Positions 33,036 to 40,842 of a stretch of DNA of 56,502 bases are shown one piece after another; the first letter of the stretch is position 1, and each line of letters begins with the position of its first letter. Where the stretch lies: contig JAICGN010000017.1 of the NCBI GenBank assembly GCA_025923075.1, positions 1 through 56,502 of the forward strand, in the 5' to 3' direction. The translations under genes were made by a program, and so were the position numbers. The notes below the pieces were generated by a model. The model was not told where the DNA came from, did no database searches, and saw only the letters and a program-made list of their open reading frames with translations. The DNA is from Chitinophagaceae bacterium (GTDB taxonomy: Bacteria > Bacteroidota > Bacteroidia > Chitinophagales > Chitinophagaceae).

Positions 33036-33239
33036 TCAGTTAAGGTTCCATCTGCGCATCATGGCACTGGCCGACTTTGCTCGTCTTTGCCTGTTCCACA
33101 TGTCCTGCACAGTAAATGTTTTCTTTTTCTGATTTTCTCCAGTTGCTGTTTTCGCCACTGTTTCTTTTACTTCATTGAACAACTGATCTTTTGTTTTTTC
33201 ATCTAATTGTTCATGTACGGGCATAGTAATGCTCTTCAT
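33036..33239 (-). CDS. 67-residue charged protein of unknown function
   Basis: 67 residues, polar and without a membrane segment. It has an acidic/basic N-terminal helix (HEQLDEKTKDQLFNEVKETVAKT), a Lys-rich turn and a C-terminal part FTVQDMWNRQRRAKSASAMM. A clear ribosome-binding sequence (AGGAGAG) precedes the start, unusual for this phylum, and a near-perfect promoter lies upstream at 33374-33405, giving a leader of about 125 bases. An intrinsic terminator follows. These features show it is a real gene. I do not recognise the family; a small regulator or stress protein is possible. Confidence 0.75.
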   Translation of the reverse strand: MKSITMPVHEQLDEKTKDQLFNEVKETVAKTATGENQKKKTFTVQDMWNRQRRAKSASAMMRRWNLN

Positions 33240-33650
33240 AATACTCTCCTTTTTTTTAATCTGTCGGTTAACAATCGTCTGAGCTCTTTCGGGAAGTAAT
33301 AAAACCAGGAAATTTAAATAGGACTGGTTAGGTTACGTTCTTTGTAGTTTATTTCTTGCTCAGTTTTGAGTTGCAAATATACGTATGGAACGCTTATTAA
33401 ACAAATGAATGAAGAACTAATTTTATAAAAAATTGTCTGCTGTAAGCATGGATTTTTTATTTCAATTGTTTTAAATGATAAACAATTATTTTTTAAAATA
33501 TCATTGGGGAAATGGGTTACCTCAACTGTTTATTGATTTGCAATATATAGCACATGATGCTGCATAAAGAGTCGCAGTAAATAAACTTTAAAGTACCAAT
33601 TTTTACGAAATGAGTAATCGATTAAATGAAAGATTTAATTTTAGAACGCA
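33240..33650. other. AT-rich intergenic region between small genes
   Basis: 411 bases without a gene. It holds the promoter (33374-33405) and the leader of the 67-residue gene on the minus strand. The remaining 33406-33650 is AT-rich with no open frame, repeat or promoter that I can support. Confidence 0.55.
33374..33405 (-). promoter_or_regulatory. Full Bacteroidota-type promoter (TTTG-N20-TATATTTG)
   Basis: On the minus strand a TTTG (33405-33402), 20 bases, then TATATTTG (33381-33374). This is close to the consensus for the major Bacteroidota sigma factor and points to the 67-residue gene, with the start site near 33366. Confidence 0.75.
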
Positions 33651-33719
33651 ATGAAAATTGACCATACATATATTGTTTATATAATTGAATGCAAAGTCTG
33701 GATTATTATATTGGGATAA
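33651..33719 (+). other. Out-of-frame N-terminus of the GIY-YIG gene
   Basis: ATG 33651 opens a frame that reads MKIDHTYIVYIIECK and then hits a TAA at 33717. The VYIIECK strand is what normally precedes YYIG in GIY-YIG domains, but that part is in the next frame (33689 on). One inserted base after AAA at 33695 would restore a continuous protein of normal spacing. Confidence 0.7.
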
Positions 33720-33952
33720 CCAATGACCTTGAAAGAAGATTATGGGAACACAATACAGGTTACGATGAAAATTGTTATTCCTATTCGCGAAGACCCGTTG
33801 AACTGAAATACTTTGAAATTTTTAATGATGTCAGCCAGGCGATAGCAAGAGAAAAACAAATTAAGGGTTGGTCAAGAAAAAAGAAGCAAGCTTTGATTGC
33901 TCAGCACTTTGATAAGTTGAAAGAACTATCCAAATCAAGAAATCAAAAATAA
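33689..33952 (+). CDS. GIY-YIG nuclease domain protein, 5' frameshifted
   Basis: 87 residues from ATG 33689, but this start lies in the middle of the domain. Visible motifs: DYYIGITNDLERRLWEHN (the YIG half and the Arg) and KYFEIFNDVSQAIAREKQIKGWSRKKKQALI, the standard single-domain family close to UvrC/SLX1 endonucleases. The first strand (the GIY half) is encoded upstream in a different frame (see 33651-33719). Either the gene is broken by a one-base deletion or the assembly has an error. No promoter is clear. The gene is followed by tandem inverted repeats, a sign of an accessory stretch. Confidence 0.75.
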   Translation: MQSLDYYIGITNDLERRLWEHNTGYDENCYSYSRRPVELKYFEIFNDVSQAIAREKQIKGWSRKKKQALIAQHFDKLKELSKSRNQK

Positions 33953-33955
33953 AGA

Positions 33956-34041
33956 CTGTCACGCTGAGCTTGCCGAATTCCCTCATCATCCTTTGTACTA
34001 TGTTCGGCCACCCTTCATCGTTCGACAGGCTCAGGGTGACA
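33956..34041. repeat. CTGAGCTTG inverted repeat, copy 1
   Basis: Left arm TGTCACGCTGAGCTTGCCGA and right arm TCGACAGGCTCAGGGTGACA, inverted with a few mismatches. The sequence is like a repeat seen in many bacterial genomes. It is followed by copy 2 at 34134. Confidence 0.85.
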
Positions 34042-34133
34042 AGACTCGACAAACAATCTATGCAACCTGACTTGTAAACAATGGCGACCTTGGTGCCATT
34101 CCATGGCACGTTTAAAATGATTCTGATAAAAAA

Positions 34134-34213
34134 CTGTCAGGCTGAGCTTGCCGAAGCCCTGATGAGCATTTGTATTAAAGCCAAGCAACCCTTCGACAAG
34201 CTCAGGGTGACAT
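34134..34213. repeat. CTGAGCTTG inverted repeat, copy 2
   Basis: Left arm CTGTCAGGCTGAGCTTGCCG and right arm TTCGACAAGCTCAGGGTGAC. Same family as copy 1, in the same orientation. A separate 7-base hairpin (GTGCCAT/ATGGCAC) lies between the two copies at 34093-34109. Confidence 0.85.
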
Positions 34214-34225
34214 GAGGCAATATTC

Positions 34226-34618
34226 TTATGAAACCTGGTTTATAAATAACGGCAATCCCGATGTCCATTCATCATCAATATAAAGTTCAAATGAATAACG
34301 ACCTGCCTTCTCAAATTTTACCTGGTTAAAATTAAAAACAAGATTAACGGCAGAGTATTGTCCATTCCGTGGTTTTGCAATACTCATTTGTCCTTCTATT
34401 GGTTTTATTAACTCATCTCCGTTACTGTCAGTAAATCTTAGGCGCATGGCATGACCTCCGGTTTCTTTTTCCGAAAACCGTAGCCGGCATGCAACAGAAA
34501 AACTTTGTTGAACAAATGGGAACTGTTTTGAATGGATAGAATCAAATGTTCCTACCACAGTTAGTTTGCTGTTATTATCCTGGGCGAAATCACAGAGTGT
34601 AAAGATTTCTATTTCCAT
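34226..34618 (-). CDS. DUF6941-like protein
   Basis: 130 residues. N-terminus EIEIFTLCDFAQDNNSKLTVVGTFDSI, then FVQQSFSVACRLRFSEKE and a C-terminal YSFELYIDDEW. The core is beta-rich, and the pattern of a short cytoplasmic protein beginning with (E/D)(I/V)FTLCD and LTVVGTFD fits DUF6941, a family without known function. It begins 6 bases after the stop of the HEPN-like gene (34625), so the two form an operon. Without a search the family name is tentative. Confidence 0.6.
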   Translation of the reverse strand: MEIEIFTLCDFAQDNNSKLTVVGTFDSIHSKQFPFVQQSFSVACRLRFSEKETGGHAMRLRFTDSNGDELIKPIEGQMSIAKPRNGQYSAVNLVFNFNQVKFEKAGRYSFELYIDDEWTSGLPLFINQVS

Positions 34619-34624
34619 GAATAT

Positions 34625-35413
34625 TTATTTAATTATAGTTGAATCAAACGAAGAAATTATAAGGTATGCAAGACCAGCTATCGTTTCTAAAGCTTCTTTA
34701 TATGTATCCGATGTATCAATTATATATTTTGTGCCTTTTTTATTTGCATAAACTCCAAAATATCTTATAGCAAATTTTTCATCAACAGCCTCAGGGCTTT
34801 TAAAGGCATTTATATCGATCACATCATTTGTATGAATGATATGGTTTCTACATTTTGAATATACTCGATAGAAATTTAGAAAATTTCTCAGTCCCTTCTC
34901 TTTAACAAAAGAAGAATCTAGTTCAACACTAAGTTTACGCAAAAGACCAATGATGTTAGAATTATTTTTATATTGGTTTTGGAGATATAACAAACAGGAT
35001 TTATAGGAGCTAAAACCTAACTTCCCATTAATTGATTCTGCTGTCTTTCTGTTATTAATTATTATTCTCGCAGTGATCGATCGTATGAATTCCTCAAAAC
35101 ATTCATAGGCTAAAGCAATAAAATAATTATTTGTTTTTCGTTCCAATAAAGAAACTTTATCCTTAAAGTTTGTTTTGCTTACAGTATAAAAGTCTCCCGA
35201 AATTAGCCGGCCATCATAAGGAGAATTATATAAAAAACGGCTGCCTAATATAAATTTTCCGATTCTTTTTTTATCCCAACTTTCTACCCGCCTTAAGTAG
35301 GTTTTGATTATTGATTTATTATGATAAATTAGGCCATTCAACTGACTTATTTCTGAAATAAGTTTTTTATAATCATTCAGTACATGCCAGTTTATTTTCA
35401 CTTTTTTAGTCAT
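34625..35413 (-). CDS. HEPN-like protein (Rx4H motif)
   Basis: 262 residues, helical and AT-rich. Near residues 181-194 the sequence YRVYSKCRNHIIH has R189 and H194 in the Rx4-6H spacing that defines HEPN-type RNases and related domains. An earlier helix (NNYFIALAYECFEEFIRSI, about 95-113) resembles the first long HEPN helix. Similar proteins in databases are often stand-alone HEPN or RiboL-PSP-HEPN types linked to defence or toxin systems. It is co-transcribed with a DUF6941-like gene (6-base gap). No membrane segment. Function is inference. Confidence 0.6.
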   Translation of the reverse strand: MTKKVKINWHVLNDYKKLISEISQLNGLIYHNKSIIKTYLRRVESWDKKRIGKFILGSRFLYNSPYDGRLISGDFYTVSKTNFKDKVSLLERKTNNYFIALAYECFEEFIRSITARIIINNRKTAESINGKLGFSSYKSCLLYLQNQYKNNSNIIGLLRKLSVELDSSFVKEKGLRNFLNFYRVYSKCRNHIIHTNDVIDINAFKSPEAVDEKFAIRYFGVYANKKGTKYIIDTSDTYKEALETIAGLAYLIISSFDSTIIK

Positions 35414-35434
35414 ATGAAATTAAGTCATAAACAA

Positions 35435-35460
35435 AAGCCTCCACATTTCTGTGAAGGCTT
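35435..35460 (-). terminator. Terminator after dnaK
   Basis: AAGCCTCCACA and TGTGAAGGCTT arms with a short loop; on the minus strand the T-rich sequence TTTTGTTT follows. It lies 44 bases past the dnaK stop. Confidence 0.75.
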
Positions 35461-35503
35461 CCTTATCTCATCATAATCCTTTTAAATCACATTAATCAAG
35501 GTT

Positions 35504-37420
35504 CTACTTCACTTCCTCAAACGGCACATCCTGTACATTCTCGGCATTACCATTCCCACCAGGTTGTTGCTGTTGCCCTGCATCAGCACCTGGCTGTTGT
35601 GCACCGCCGGCTTGCTGTTGCTGTGCATTATAAATATCCTGGCTTGCCGCTGTCCATGCATTGTTCAATTCAGTAGTCGCGGCTTCGATAGCTGGGAGGT
35701 CCTGTGCTTTATGTGCTTCTTTTAGTTTAGCGACTGCTGTTTCAATTGCTGTCTTCTTATCTGCTGGTATTTTTTCACCGTATTCTTTTAATTGTTTTTC
35801 CGTTTGGAAAACAAGACTGTCAGCCAGATTCAATTTTTCTATCTTTTCTTTTTCAGCCTTATCTGCTGCTTCATTCATTTTCGCATCATTCTTCATTTTT
35901 TCTATCTCCTCTTTTGTCAAACCACTACCGGCTTCAATACGGATCTTTTGTTCTTTACCCGTGCCTTTATCTTTTGCAGTTACATGCAAAATACCATTGG
36001 CATCAATATCAAACACCACTTCGATCTGTGGTACACCACGTGGGGCAGGCGGAATATTATCTAGGTTGAAAACTCCTAGCGTCTTGTTATCCTTCGCCAG
36101 GCTTCTCTCCCCTTGCACTACGTGTATCTGGACACCGGGCTGATTATCGCTGGCAGTTGAAAACACCTCTGATTTTTTTGTAGGAATTGTTGTATTGCTA
36201 GGGATCAACGGAGTCATTACCCCGCCCAGCGTTTCAATGCCAAGTGAAAGCGGCGTCACGTCAAGCAACAACACATCTTTTACTTCACCGGTTAATACAG
36301 CGCCTTGTATTGCCGCACCAATTGCAACCACTTCATCAGGGTTCACACCTTTGTGTGGTTTCTTACCGAAGAATTTTTCAACCATTTCCTGCACTTTCGG
36401 CATCCTTGTGCTACCACCCACCAATATCACTTCATTGATCTCTGACGTTTTCATGCCTGCGTCTTTGAGTGCTTGCTCACACGGCTTCAAACAACGCTGA
36501 AATAAACTATCAGCAAGTTGCTCAAATTTTGCACGGCTCAATTTTTTTACTAAGTGCTTAGGCACGCCATCAACGGCCGTGATATAAGGAAGATTTATTT
36601 CTGTTTCAGAAGAAGAACTCAACTCCACTTTTGCTTTTTCTGCTGCTTCTTTTAAACGCTGCAATGCCATTGGATCCTTGCGCAGATCGATCGCTTCATC
36701 TTTCTTAAATTCATCTGCCAACCAATCCATTACTACTTTATCAAAGTCATCACCACCAAGATGTGTATCTCCATTGGTTGATTTTACTTCAAACACCCCA
36801 TCGCCCATTTCAAGGATAGAGATATCGAATGTACCACCACCCAGGTCAAATACTGCAACTTTATGATCATGCTTATCTTTATCTAAACCGTACGCCAGCG
36901 CAGCTGCGGTCGGCTCGTTTACGATACGGCGAACATTAAGACCTGCAATTTCACCTGCTTCTTTTGTAGCCTGGCGTTGCGCATCGTTAAAATAAGCCGG
37001 GACGGTAATTACCGCCTCACTTACTTCATGTCCCAGGTAGTCCTCAGCGGTTTTCTTCATTTTCTGAAGCACCATTGCTGATATTTCCTGGGGGGTATAA
37101 AGTCTGCCATCTATGTCAATACGAACAGTATTATTGTCACCTTTTACCACTTTGTAGCTCCAGTGCGTAATTTCTTCAGTTACTTCATCGTGGCGGCGGC
37201 CCATAAAACGCTTCACACTGGTAATCGTGTTATGAGGGTTCGTGATCGCCTGTCTTTTGGCAGGGTCACCCACTTTGCGTTCGCCATTTTTCAAAAATGC
37301 CACTACCGACGGGGTCGTACGACGGCCTTCGTCGTTAGCGATTACCACAGGCTCGTTGCCCTCCATTACGGCCACACAGCTATTGGTAGTTCCAAGGTCA
37401 ATTCCAATTATTTTTCCCAT
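35504..37420 (-). CDS. dnaK: Molecular chaperone DnaK (Hsp70)
   Basis: 638 residues, full length. ATPase landmarks: [16 protein letters not shown] at the N-terminus, [42 protein letters not shown] and [14 protein letters not shown]. The linker [19 protein letters not shown] and the substrate-binding domain with an alpha lid follow; a Gln/Gly-rich tail ends EEVK in place of EEVD. It folds and protects proteins with DnaJ and GrpE, neither of which is in this window. The upstream region (37421-37681) has a composite repeat but no clear promoter. Confidence 0.98.
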   Translation of the reverse strand: MGKIIGIDLGTTNSCVAVMEGNEPVVIANDEGRRTTPSVVAFLKNGERKVGDPAKRQAITNPHNTITSVKRFMGRRHDEVTEEITHWSYKVVKGDNNTVRIDIDGRLYTPQEISAMVLQKMKKTAEDYLGHEVSEAVITVPAYFNDAQRQATKEAGEIAGLNVRRIVNEPTAAALAYGLDKDKHDHKVAVFDLGGGTFDISILEMGDGVFEVKSTNGDTHLGGDDFDKVVMDWLADEFKKDEAIDLRKDPMALQRLKEAAEKAKVELSSSSETEINLPYITAVDGVPKHLVKKLSRAKFEQLADSLFQRCLKPCEQALKDAGMKTSEINEVILVGGSTRMPKVQEMVEKFFGKKPHKGVNPDEVVAIGAAIQGAVLTGEVKDVLLLDVTPLSLGIETLGGVMTPLIPSNTTIPTKKSEVFSTASDNQPGVQIHVVQGERSLAKDNKTLGVFNLDNIPPAPRGVPQIEVVFDIDANGILHVTAKDKGTGKEQKIRIEAGSGLTKEEIEKMKNDAKMNEAADKAEKEKIEKLNLADSLVFQTEKQLKEYGEKIPADKKTAIETAVAKLKEAHKAQDLPAIEAATTELNNAWTAASQDIYNAQQQQAGGAQQPGADAGQQQQPGGNGNAENVQDVPFEEVK

Positions 37421-37506
37421 TGTATAAAAATTTAAGGGTTCAGCCCTTGATACTCAATGATAGTGCCATGGGCAGGCATTGTGAAAAATTGGCAGAGAAG
37501 CCTGGA

Positions 37507-37585
37507 AAGTAAAAAGTAAAAAATCAAAAGTCAAAAACGCGGTCCCGTCGGAGTTTTTTGCCTTTTTACTTTTGAATTTTGACTT
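37507..37585. repeat. AAAAGTCAAAA word-type inverted pair upstream of dnaK
   Basis: Arms 37507-37537 and 37555-37585 pair over 31 bases with about 25 matches. The right arm contains CTTTTTACTTTTGA, also found next to copies 2 and 3 of the CCCGATA palindrome, and a copy of that palindrome follows at 37637. Confidence 0.75.
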
Positions 37586-37636
37586 GCATTTGGTTACCAG
37601 AACTCCTTTTAAAGAGAATTCGAATTCCTAACTTCA

Positions 37637-37656
37637 ATCCCGATATCTAACGGGAT
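37637..37656. repeat. CCCGATA/TATCGGG palindrome family, copy 4
   Basis: Reads ATCCCGATATCTAACGGGAT, imperfect in the right arm, 26 bases before the DUF456 start. Confidence 0.7.
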
Positions 37657-37681
37657 CAAACCATAAACCTCAAATATAAAA

Positions 37682-38152
37682 ATGGAATGGGTCTGGATCG
37701 TACTTGGTATTGTTTTATGTCTTGTTGGTATTGCAGGTAGTTTGTTGCCTTTATTGCCCGGTCCACCCATTGCCTACGTGGGTATGCTGCTACAATTGTT
37801 TCGTGATCCGAACCCGTTCGAGGCTAAATCATATTGGATATTCGGCGGAGTTGTCGTGATCTCATTAGTATTAGATTATCTCATCCCGATCTGGGGCACC
37901 AAAAAATTTGGTGGTACCAAGTATGGCGTATGGGGTTGTACTATTGGTTTTATTGCTGCTTTCTGGTTAGGCCCCTTGGGAGTTATTATCGGGCCGTTCG
38001 TCGGGGCTTTTATAGGTGAGTTGATCGGAGGCCAGGATTCAAAAAAATCATTTAAGGCAGCCATCGGTTCTTTTGTCGGTTTTTTACTGGGTTCATTCAT
38101 GAAACTTGTTGTCTGTTTCCTGATACTATATTGGATCATCGCGAGCATTTAG
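37682..38152 (+). CDS. DUF456 membrane protein
   Basis: 156 residues with several hydrophobic stretches and the family core: GIVLCLVGIAGSLLPLLPGPP near the N-terminus, GTKKFGGTKYG then WGCTIGFIAAFWLGPLGVIIGPFVGAFIGEL, and FVGFLLGSFMKLVVCFLILYWI. Two glycine-rich segments with helix-breaking Pro resemble the reported DUF456 (glycine-zipper like) fold. Function unknown. The start lies 26 bases after the palindrome copy 4. Confidence 0.87.
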   Translation: MEWVWIVLGIVLCLVGIAGSLLPLLPGPPIAYVGMLLQLFRDPNPFEAKSYWIFGGVVVISLVLDYLIPIWGTKKFGGTKYGVWGCTIGFIAAFWLGPLGVIIGPFVGAFIGELIGGQDSKKSFKAAIGSFVGFLLGSFMKLVVCFLILYWIIASI

Positions 38153-38186
38153 CAACATTCAATAAGAGCTGATCCGAGTTCAGTAC

Positions 38187-38194
38187 TATTTTTG
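38187..38194 (+). promoter_or_regulatory. -7 box of the YdeI-like gene
   Basis: TATTTTTG matches TAnnTTTG, 14 bases before the ATG at 38209. Confidence 0.55.
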
Positions 38195-38208
38195 ATAAAA
38201 TCTTTTGT

Positions 38209-38871
38209 ATGGCCAATACCATAGCTCAAAAATTAAGAATAAACCCGGGTGATACACTTTTAACATTGAATGAGCCTTCTGAATTTCAAAAAGGGTTAAA
38301 GGGATTACCCAAAGGTGTCAAAGTGGTTGAAACGGGAAAGGATTATAACCAGGTGCACTGGTTTGTTTTGAACCGTGCGCAAATGGAAAACCAGATGAGC
38401 AAAGTAATGAAACTGGTAAAGCCGGGTATCATTGTTTGGGTGTATTATCCCAAAGGCACATCAAAATTACAAACCGATCTAAACCGCGATAAGGGTTGGG
38501 ATTGTTTACTTGCTGAAGGCGACAAGCTTACATGGATAAATCTGATCTCTTTCGATGACACCTGGAGTGTGTTTGGTTTTCGTGGAAAAACGGACGCCGA
38601 TAAAAAGAAAGAGGCAAAACCAAAACCCGAGCGTGAAATTTTTAAATGGGTGAACCCGCAAACTAAAGAAGTAAAAGTTCCTGATGATCTTGCTACCGCA
38701 TTGAAAAAAAATAAGAAAGCTGCTGAGTTTTTTAATACTCTTTCTTTTACGAATAAAAAGGAATACATAGAATGGATCGTGACTGCTAAGCAGGAATCAA
38801 CAAGAACGGATAGGATCAATGGAACGATTGAACGATTGGGCAAACAATGGAAAAATCCGAGAAACATTTAG
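38209..38871 (+). CDS. YdeI/OmpD-associated family protein
   Basis: 220 residues. The C-terminal half (VPDDLATALKKNKKAAEFFNTLSFTNKKEYIEWI then AKQESTRTDRINGTIERLG) is the OmdA/YdeI module named for OmpD-associated or bacteriocin-protection proteins. The N-terminal part (IAQKLRINPGDTLLTLNEP, and the strand-rich GIIVWVYYPKGTSKLQTDL) resembles the DUF3052-like domain. The mechanism of this group is not known. It is followed by a word-repeat hairpin and the AraC gene. Confidence 0.82.
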   Translation: MANTIAQKLRINPGDTLLTLNEPSEFQKGLKGLPKGVKVVETGKDYNQVHWFVLNRAQMENQMSKVMKLVKPGIIVWVYYPKGTSKLQTDLNRDKGWDCLLAEGDKLTWINLISFDDTWSVFGFRGKTDADKKKEAKPKPEREIFKWVNPQTKEVKVPDDLATALKKNKKAAEFFNTLSFTNKKEYIEWIVTAKQESTRTDRINGTIERLGKQWKNPRNI

Positions 38872-38937
38872 GTGAATGGTCAATGGTGAATTGTGAATAG
38901 GAACAAGCGAATTGACAATTGACCATTCACGATTCAC
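38872..38937. repeat. GTGAATGGTCAATGG word-type hairpin
   Basis: Left arm 38872-38898 and right arm 38911-38937 pair over 27 bases with 23 matches and a 12-base loop. All four mismatches are G against G or C against C, that is, the words GTGAAT and GTCAAT are swapped between arms. It lies between the YdeI-like and AraC genes. Confidence 0.88.
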
Positions 38938-38959
38938 GAACAAATCAGGTAACTTTATC

Positions 38960-39376
38960 ATGATGAGCCTGACCAACGATACCTATCTGCGAATAGTTAG
39001 TGCTAAACTCTACATCGACGAGAATTATCATGAGCCGATCGATCTTGAAGTGGTTTCGAAAAAAGCATTTATATCTAAATTTCATTTTCATCGATTATTC
39101 AGAAAAGTTTACAGAAAAACGCCTCACCAATACATCACCAAAAAACGAATTGATAAAGCGAAAAATCTGCTTGCCGAGAACAAAGCTGTAAGTGAAGTTT
39201 GTACGGAAGTAGGTTTTGAAAGCATCGGCTCCTTCAGTCTTTTATTTAAAAAAGAAATTGGCTTCGCTCCGACTTATTATCGCAACATGGCCTGGCTGAA
39301 AAAGCAAGAAGCCAAAAAGCAGCCAAAGAAATTTATCCCGCATTGTTTTATTGATTCGTACAAGTTGGATAAGTGA
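38960..39376 (+). CDS. AraC-family regulator, DNA-binding domain only
   Basis: 138 residues from ATG 38960 (or 38963). Upstream frame overlaps the repeat and is rejected. Two helix-turn-helix motifs fill the protein: LEVVSKKAFISKFHFHRLFRK and AVSEVCTEVGFESIGSFSLLFKKEIGFAP, with the linker helix KRIDKAKNLL. No ligand-binding domain is attached, as in small stress-response types such as SoxS or MarA. It may regulate the two VOC genes that follow on the same strand, which is inference. Confidence 0.85.
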   Translation: MMSLTNDTYLRIVSAKLYIDENYHEPIDLEVVSKKAFISKFHFHRLFRKVYRKTPHQYITKKRIDKAKNLLAENKAVSEVCTEVGFESIGSFSLLFKKEIGFAPTYYRNMAWLKKQEAKKQPKKFIPHCFIDSYKLDK

Positions 39377-39449
39377 AATACTCTCGACTGATATAGAAGT
39401 TGGTTTTTAAATTGCTTCCGCCACCTGAACTAAAATTGTTTGAGACTTT

Positions 39450-39474
39450 ACATGACGGCCTCGCAATGACGAGT
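39450..39474. repeat. Remnant of GGCCTCGCAATGACG repeat
   Basis: TGACGGCCTCGCAATGACGAG resembles a repeat common in many genomes, here a single degenerate copy in the gap between the AraC and VOC genes. The rest of 39377-39598 has no gene that I can support. Confidence 0.45.
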
Positions 39475-39598
39475 ACCCTGCAGGACTGTAGAGTATCTCG
39501 AAACTCCCGAAGTCTTCGTCAGTGTGATGGTAATGAAAAGCAAGAATCAATAAGCTTTCCCCTCCTAACTCGACCTACCTTTACAAAAATTATCAATC

Positions 39599-40021
39599 AT
39601 GAAACTAATTACCTATTTATCATTCGCAGGCAATTGCGAAGAAGCTCTTAACTTTTATAAAGAAGCGTTGGGCGCAGAAATTTTACAGGTTTCCAAAATG
39701 GGCGATAGTCCGATGGAAGTCCATGAAAACCTAAAAGACAAAATAATGCATGCCCGCTTGCAAATTGGAGAAAATGAGCTGTACATGTCTGATACGTTTG
39801 ATCCGGCATCTATTAAACAGGGAAACAATGTTAGCCTTTCTATCCAGGCTGACGATATCCCTCAGCTCGAAAAACTATTTGACAGGTTATCTGCAGGCGG
39901 CCACGTTACCATGCCATTGGCAGATGCATTCTGGGGCGCAAGATTTGGAATGTTCGTTGACAAATTTGGCATTCACTGGATGTTCAATTGCGAACTGAAG
40001 AAAGAACCCGCATTAAATTAA
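39599..40021 (+). CDS. VOC-superfamily protein, PhnB-like
   Basis: 140 residues. N-terminus KLITYLSFAGNCEEALNFYKEALGAEIL, then ELYMSDTFDP, ADDIPQLEKLFDRLSAGGHVTMPLADAFWGARFGMFVDKFGIHWMFN. This is the PhnB/DUF1653-like branch of the vicinal-oxygen-chelate fold. Such proteins often bind or modify small molecules. Its start has a TACCTTTA -7-like box. The next VOC gene begins 19 bases further on the same strand. Confidence 0.87.
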   Translation: MKLITYLSFAGNCEEALNFYKEALGAEILQVSKMGDSPMEVHENLKDKIMHARLQIGENELYMSDTFDPASIKQGNNVSLSIQADDIPQLEKLFDRLSAGGHVTMPLADAFWGARFGMFVDKFGIHWMFNCELKKEPALN

Positions 40022-40040
40022 TTAAATAAAATTTTCTGAA

Positions 40041-40460
40041 ATGGTAACAAGACTCTCTCACACTTCTTTGTTTGTGTCTGACCAGGATAAGGCATATGAC
40101 TTCTATGTGAAGAAATTAGGTTTTAATGTACATACTGATGCCTCAATGGAAAATGGGTTTCGCTGGCTCACCGTAACAGCTCCCGAAGCTCCCAATCATG
40201 AAATTGTTCTATTTCCGGCAAACACAGAAATGAATGGCTTTGATAAGGAGGTTCGTGATGCGCTGAAATTATTGTTGGACAAAGGCGTAATGGGAGCCGG
40301 TGTTTTGGAAACTAATGATTGCCGTGCTACTTATGAGGAACTAAAAGCAAAAGGTGTGCAATTCAAATCCGAACCAAAGGAACAGTTTTACGGTATTGAA
40401 TGTATCGTAACCGATGGATGTGGTAATTGGTTCAGCATGACGCAGCCAAAAGAAATGTAA
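40041..40460 (+). CDS. VOC family (glyoxalase-like) protein
   Basis: 139 residues. RLSHTSLFVSDQDKAYDFYVKKLGFNVHTDASMENGFRW is the first beta-alpha-beta-beta module with a metal-ligand His; the second has LLDKGVMGAGVLETNDCRATYEELKAKGVQFKSEPKEQFYG, then GCGNWFSMTQP. It is closest to the glyoxalase/bleomycin-resistance group. It probably acts with the neighbouring VOC protein, perhaps under the upstream AraC regulator. Substrate unknown. Confidence 0.85.
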   Translation: MVTRLSHTSLFVSDQDKAYDFYVKKLGFNVHTDASMENGFRWLTVTAPEAPNHEIVLFPANTEMNGFDKEVRDALKLLLDKGVMGAGVLETNDCRATYEELKAKGVQFKSEPKEQFYGIECIVTDGCGNWFSMTQPKEM

Positions 40461-40842
40461 ATAGAGCCGGCGGCCGGGTTGTTTTGATTTTTTAGATCAT
40501 CCACTACCTTTTTAAGAGGGGAAGTGTTTGACGAAGGTCTATCTTTTCCTCGTATCTTCCTGTAAAAAATAAACTTTCGCAGTCAATGACTCCTGGAGTT
40601 GAATGAATATAGCTAATGCTATCACAGTTATAGTTTTTGGTTTGATAAACTCAAATGAAATCTGGATTTCATCAAGGACATCGAACATCACAAAGGATCA
40701 GCGGGATAATTGGATAGGAACGATCGGAAACTGACGTGCAAAATACATAGCATCCGGGCTCATCACAATCGTATAATTACTGGTTTGTTAAAAAAGTTAA
40801 TCCGTGCTTTTGTTCATTTCCGATTAGGAGTATTTTTATAGT
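40461..40842. other. Intergenic region without a supported gene
   Basis: 382 bases. A 43-codon open frame (40603 onward) is not convincing. I see no terminator or promoter that I can support, apart from a weak AGTATTTTTATAG stretch just before the DUF4403 start. Confidence 0.5.

Noticed and set aside
33956-34213. Tandem repeats considered as a CRISPR array
   Set aside because: Only two units, each an inverted pair of 80 bases or more, no regular short repeat with unique spacers and no cas genes.
35661-36143. Long open frames on the plus strand opposite dnaK (also 36195-36500, 37163-37435)
   Set aside because: They are antisense to a highly conserved gene, with no start signals and no recognisable protein; a by-product of dnaK codon use.
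37454-37467. TGGCAC-N5-TTGA upstream of dnaK, resembling a sigma-54 site
   Set aside because: The essential GC at -12 is GA here, so the match is not good enough.
40603-40734. 43-codon open frame before the DUF4403 gene
   Set aside because: No promoter box, no domain and unremarkable codons; chance length.
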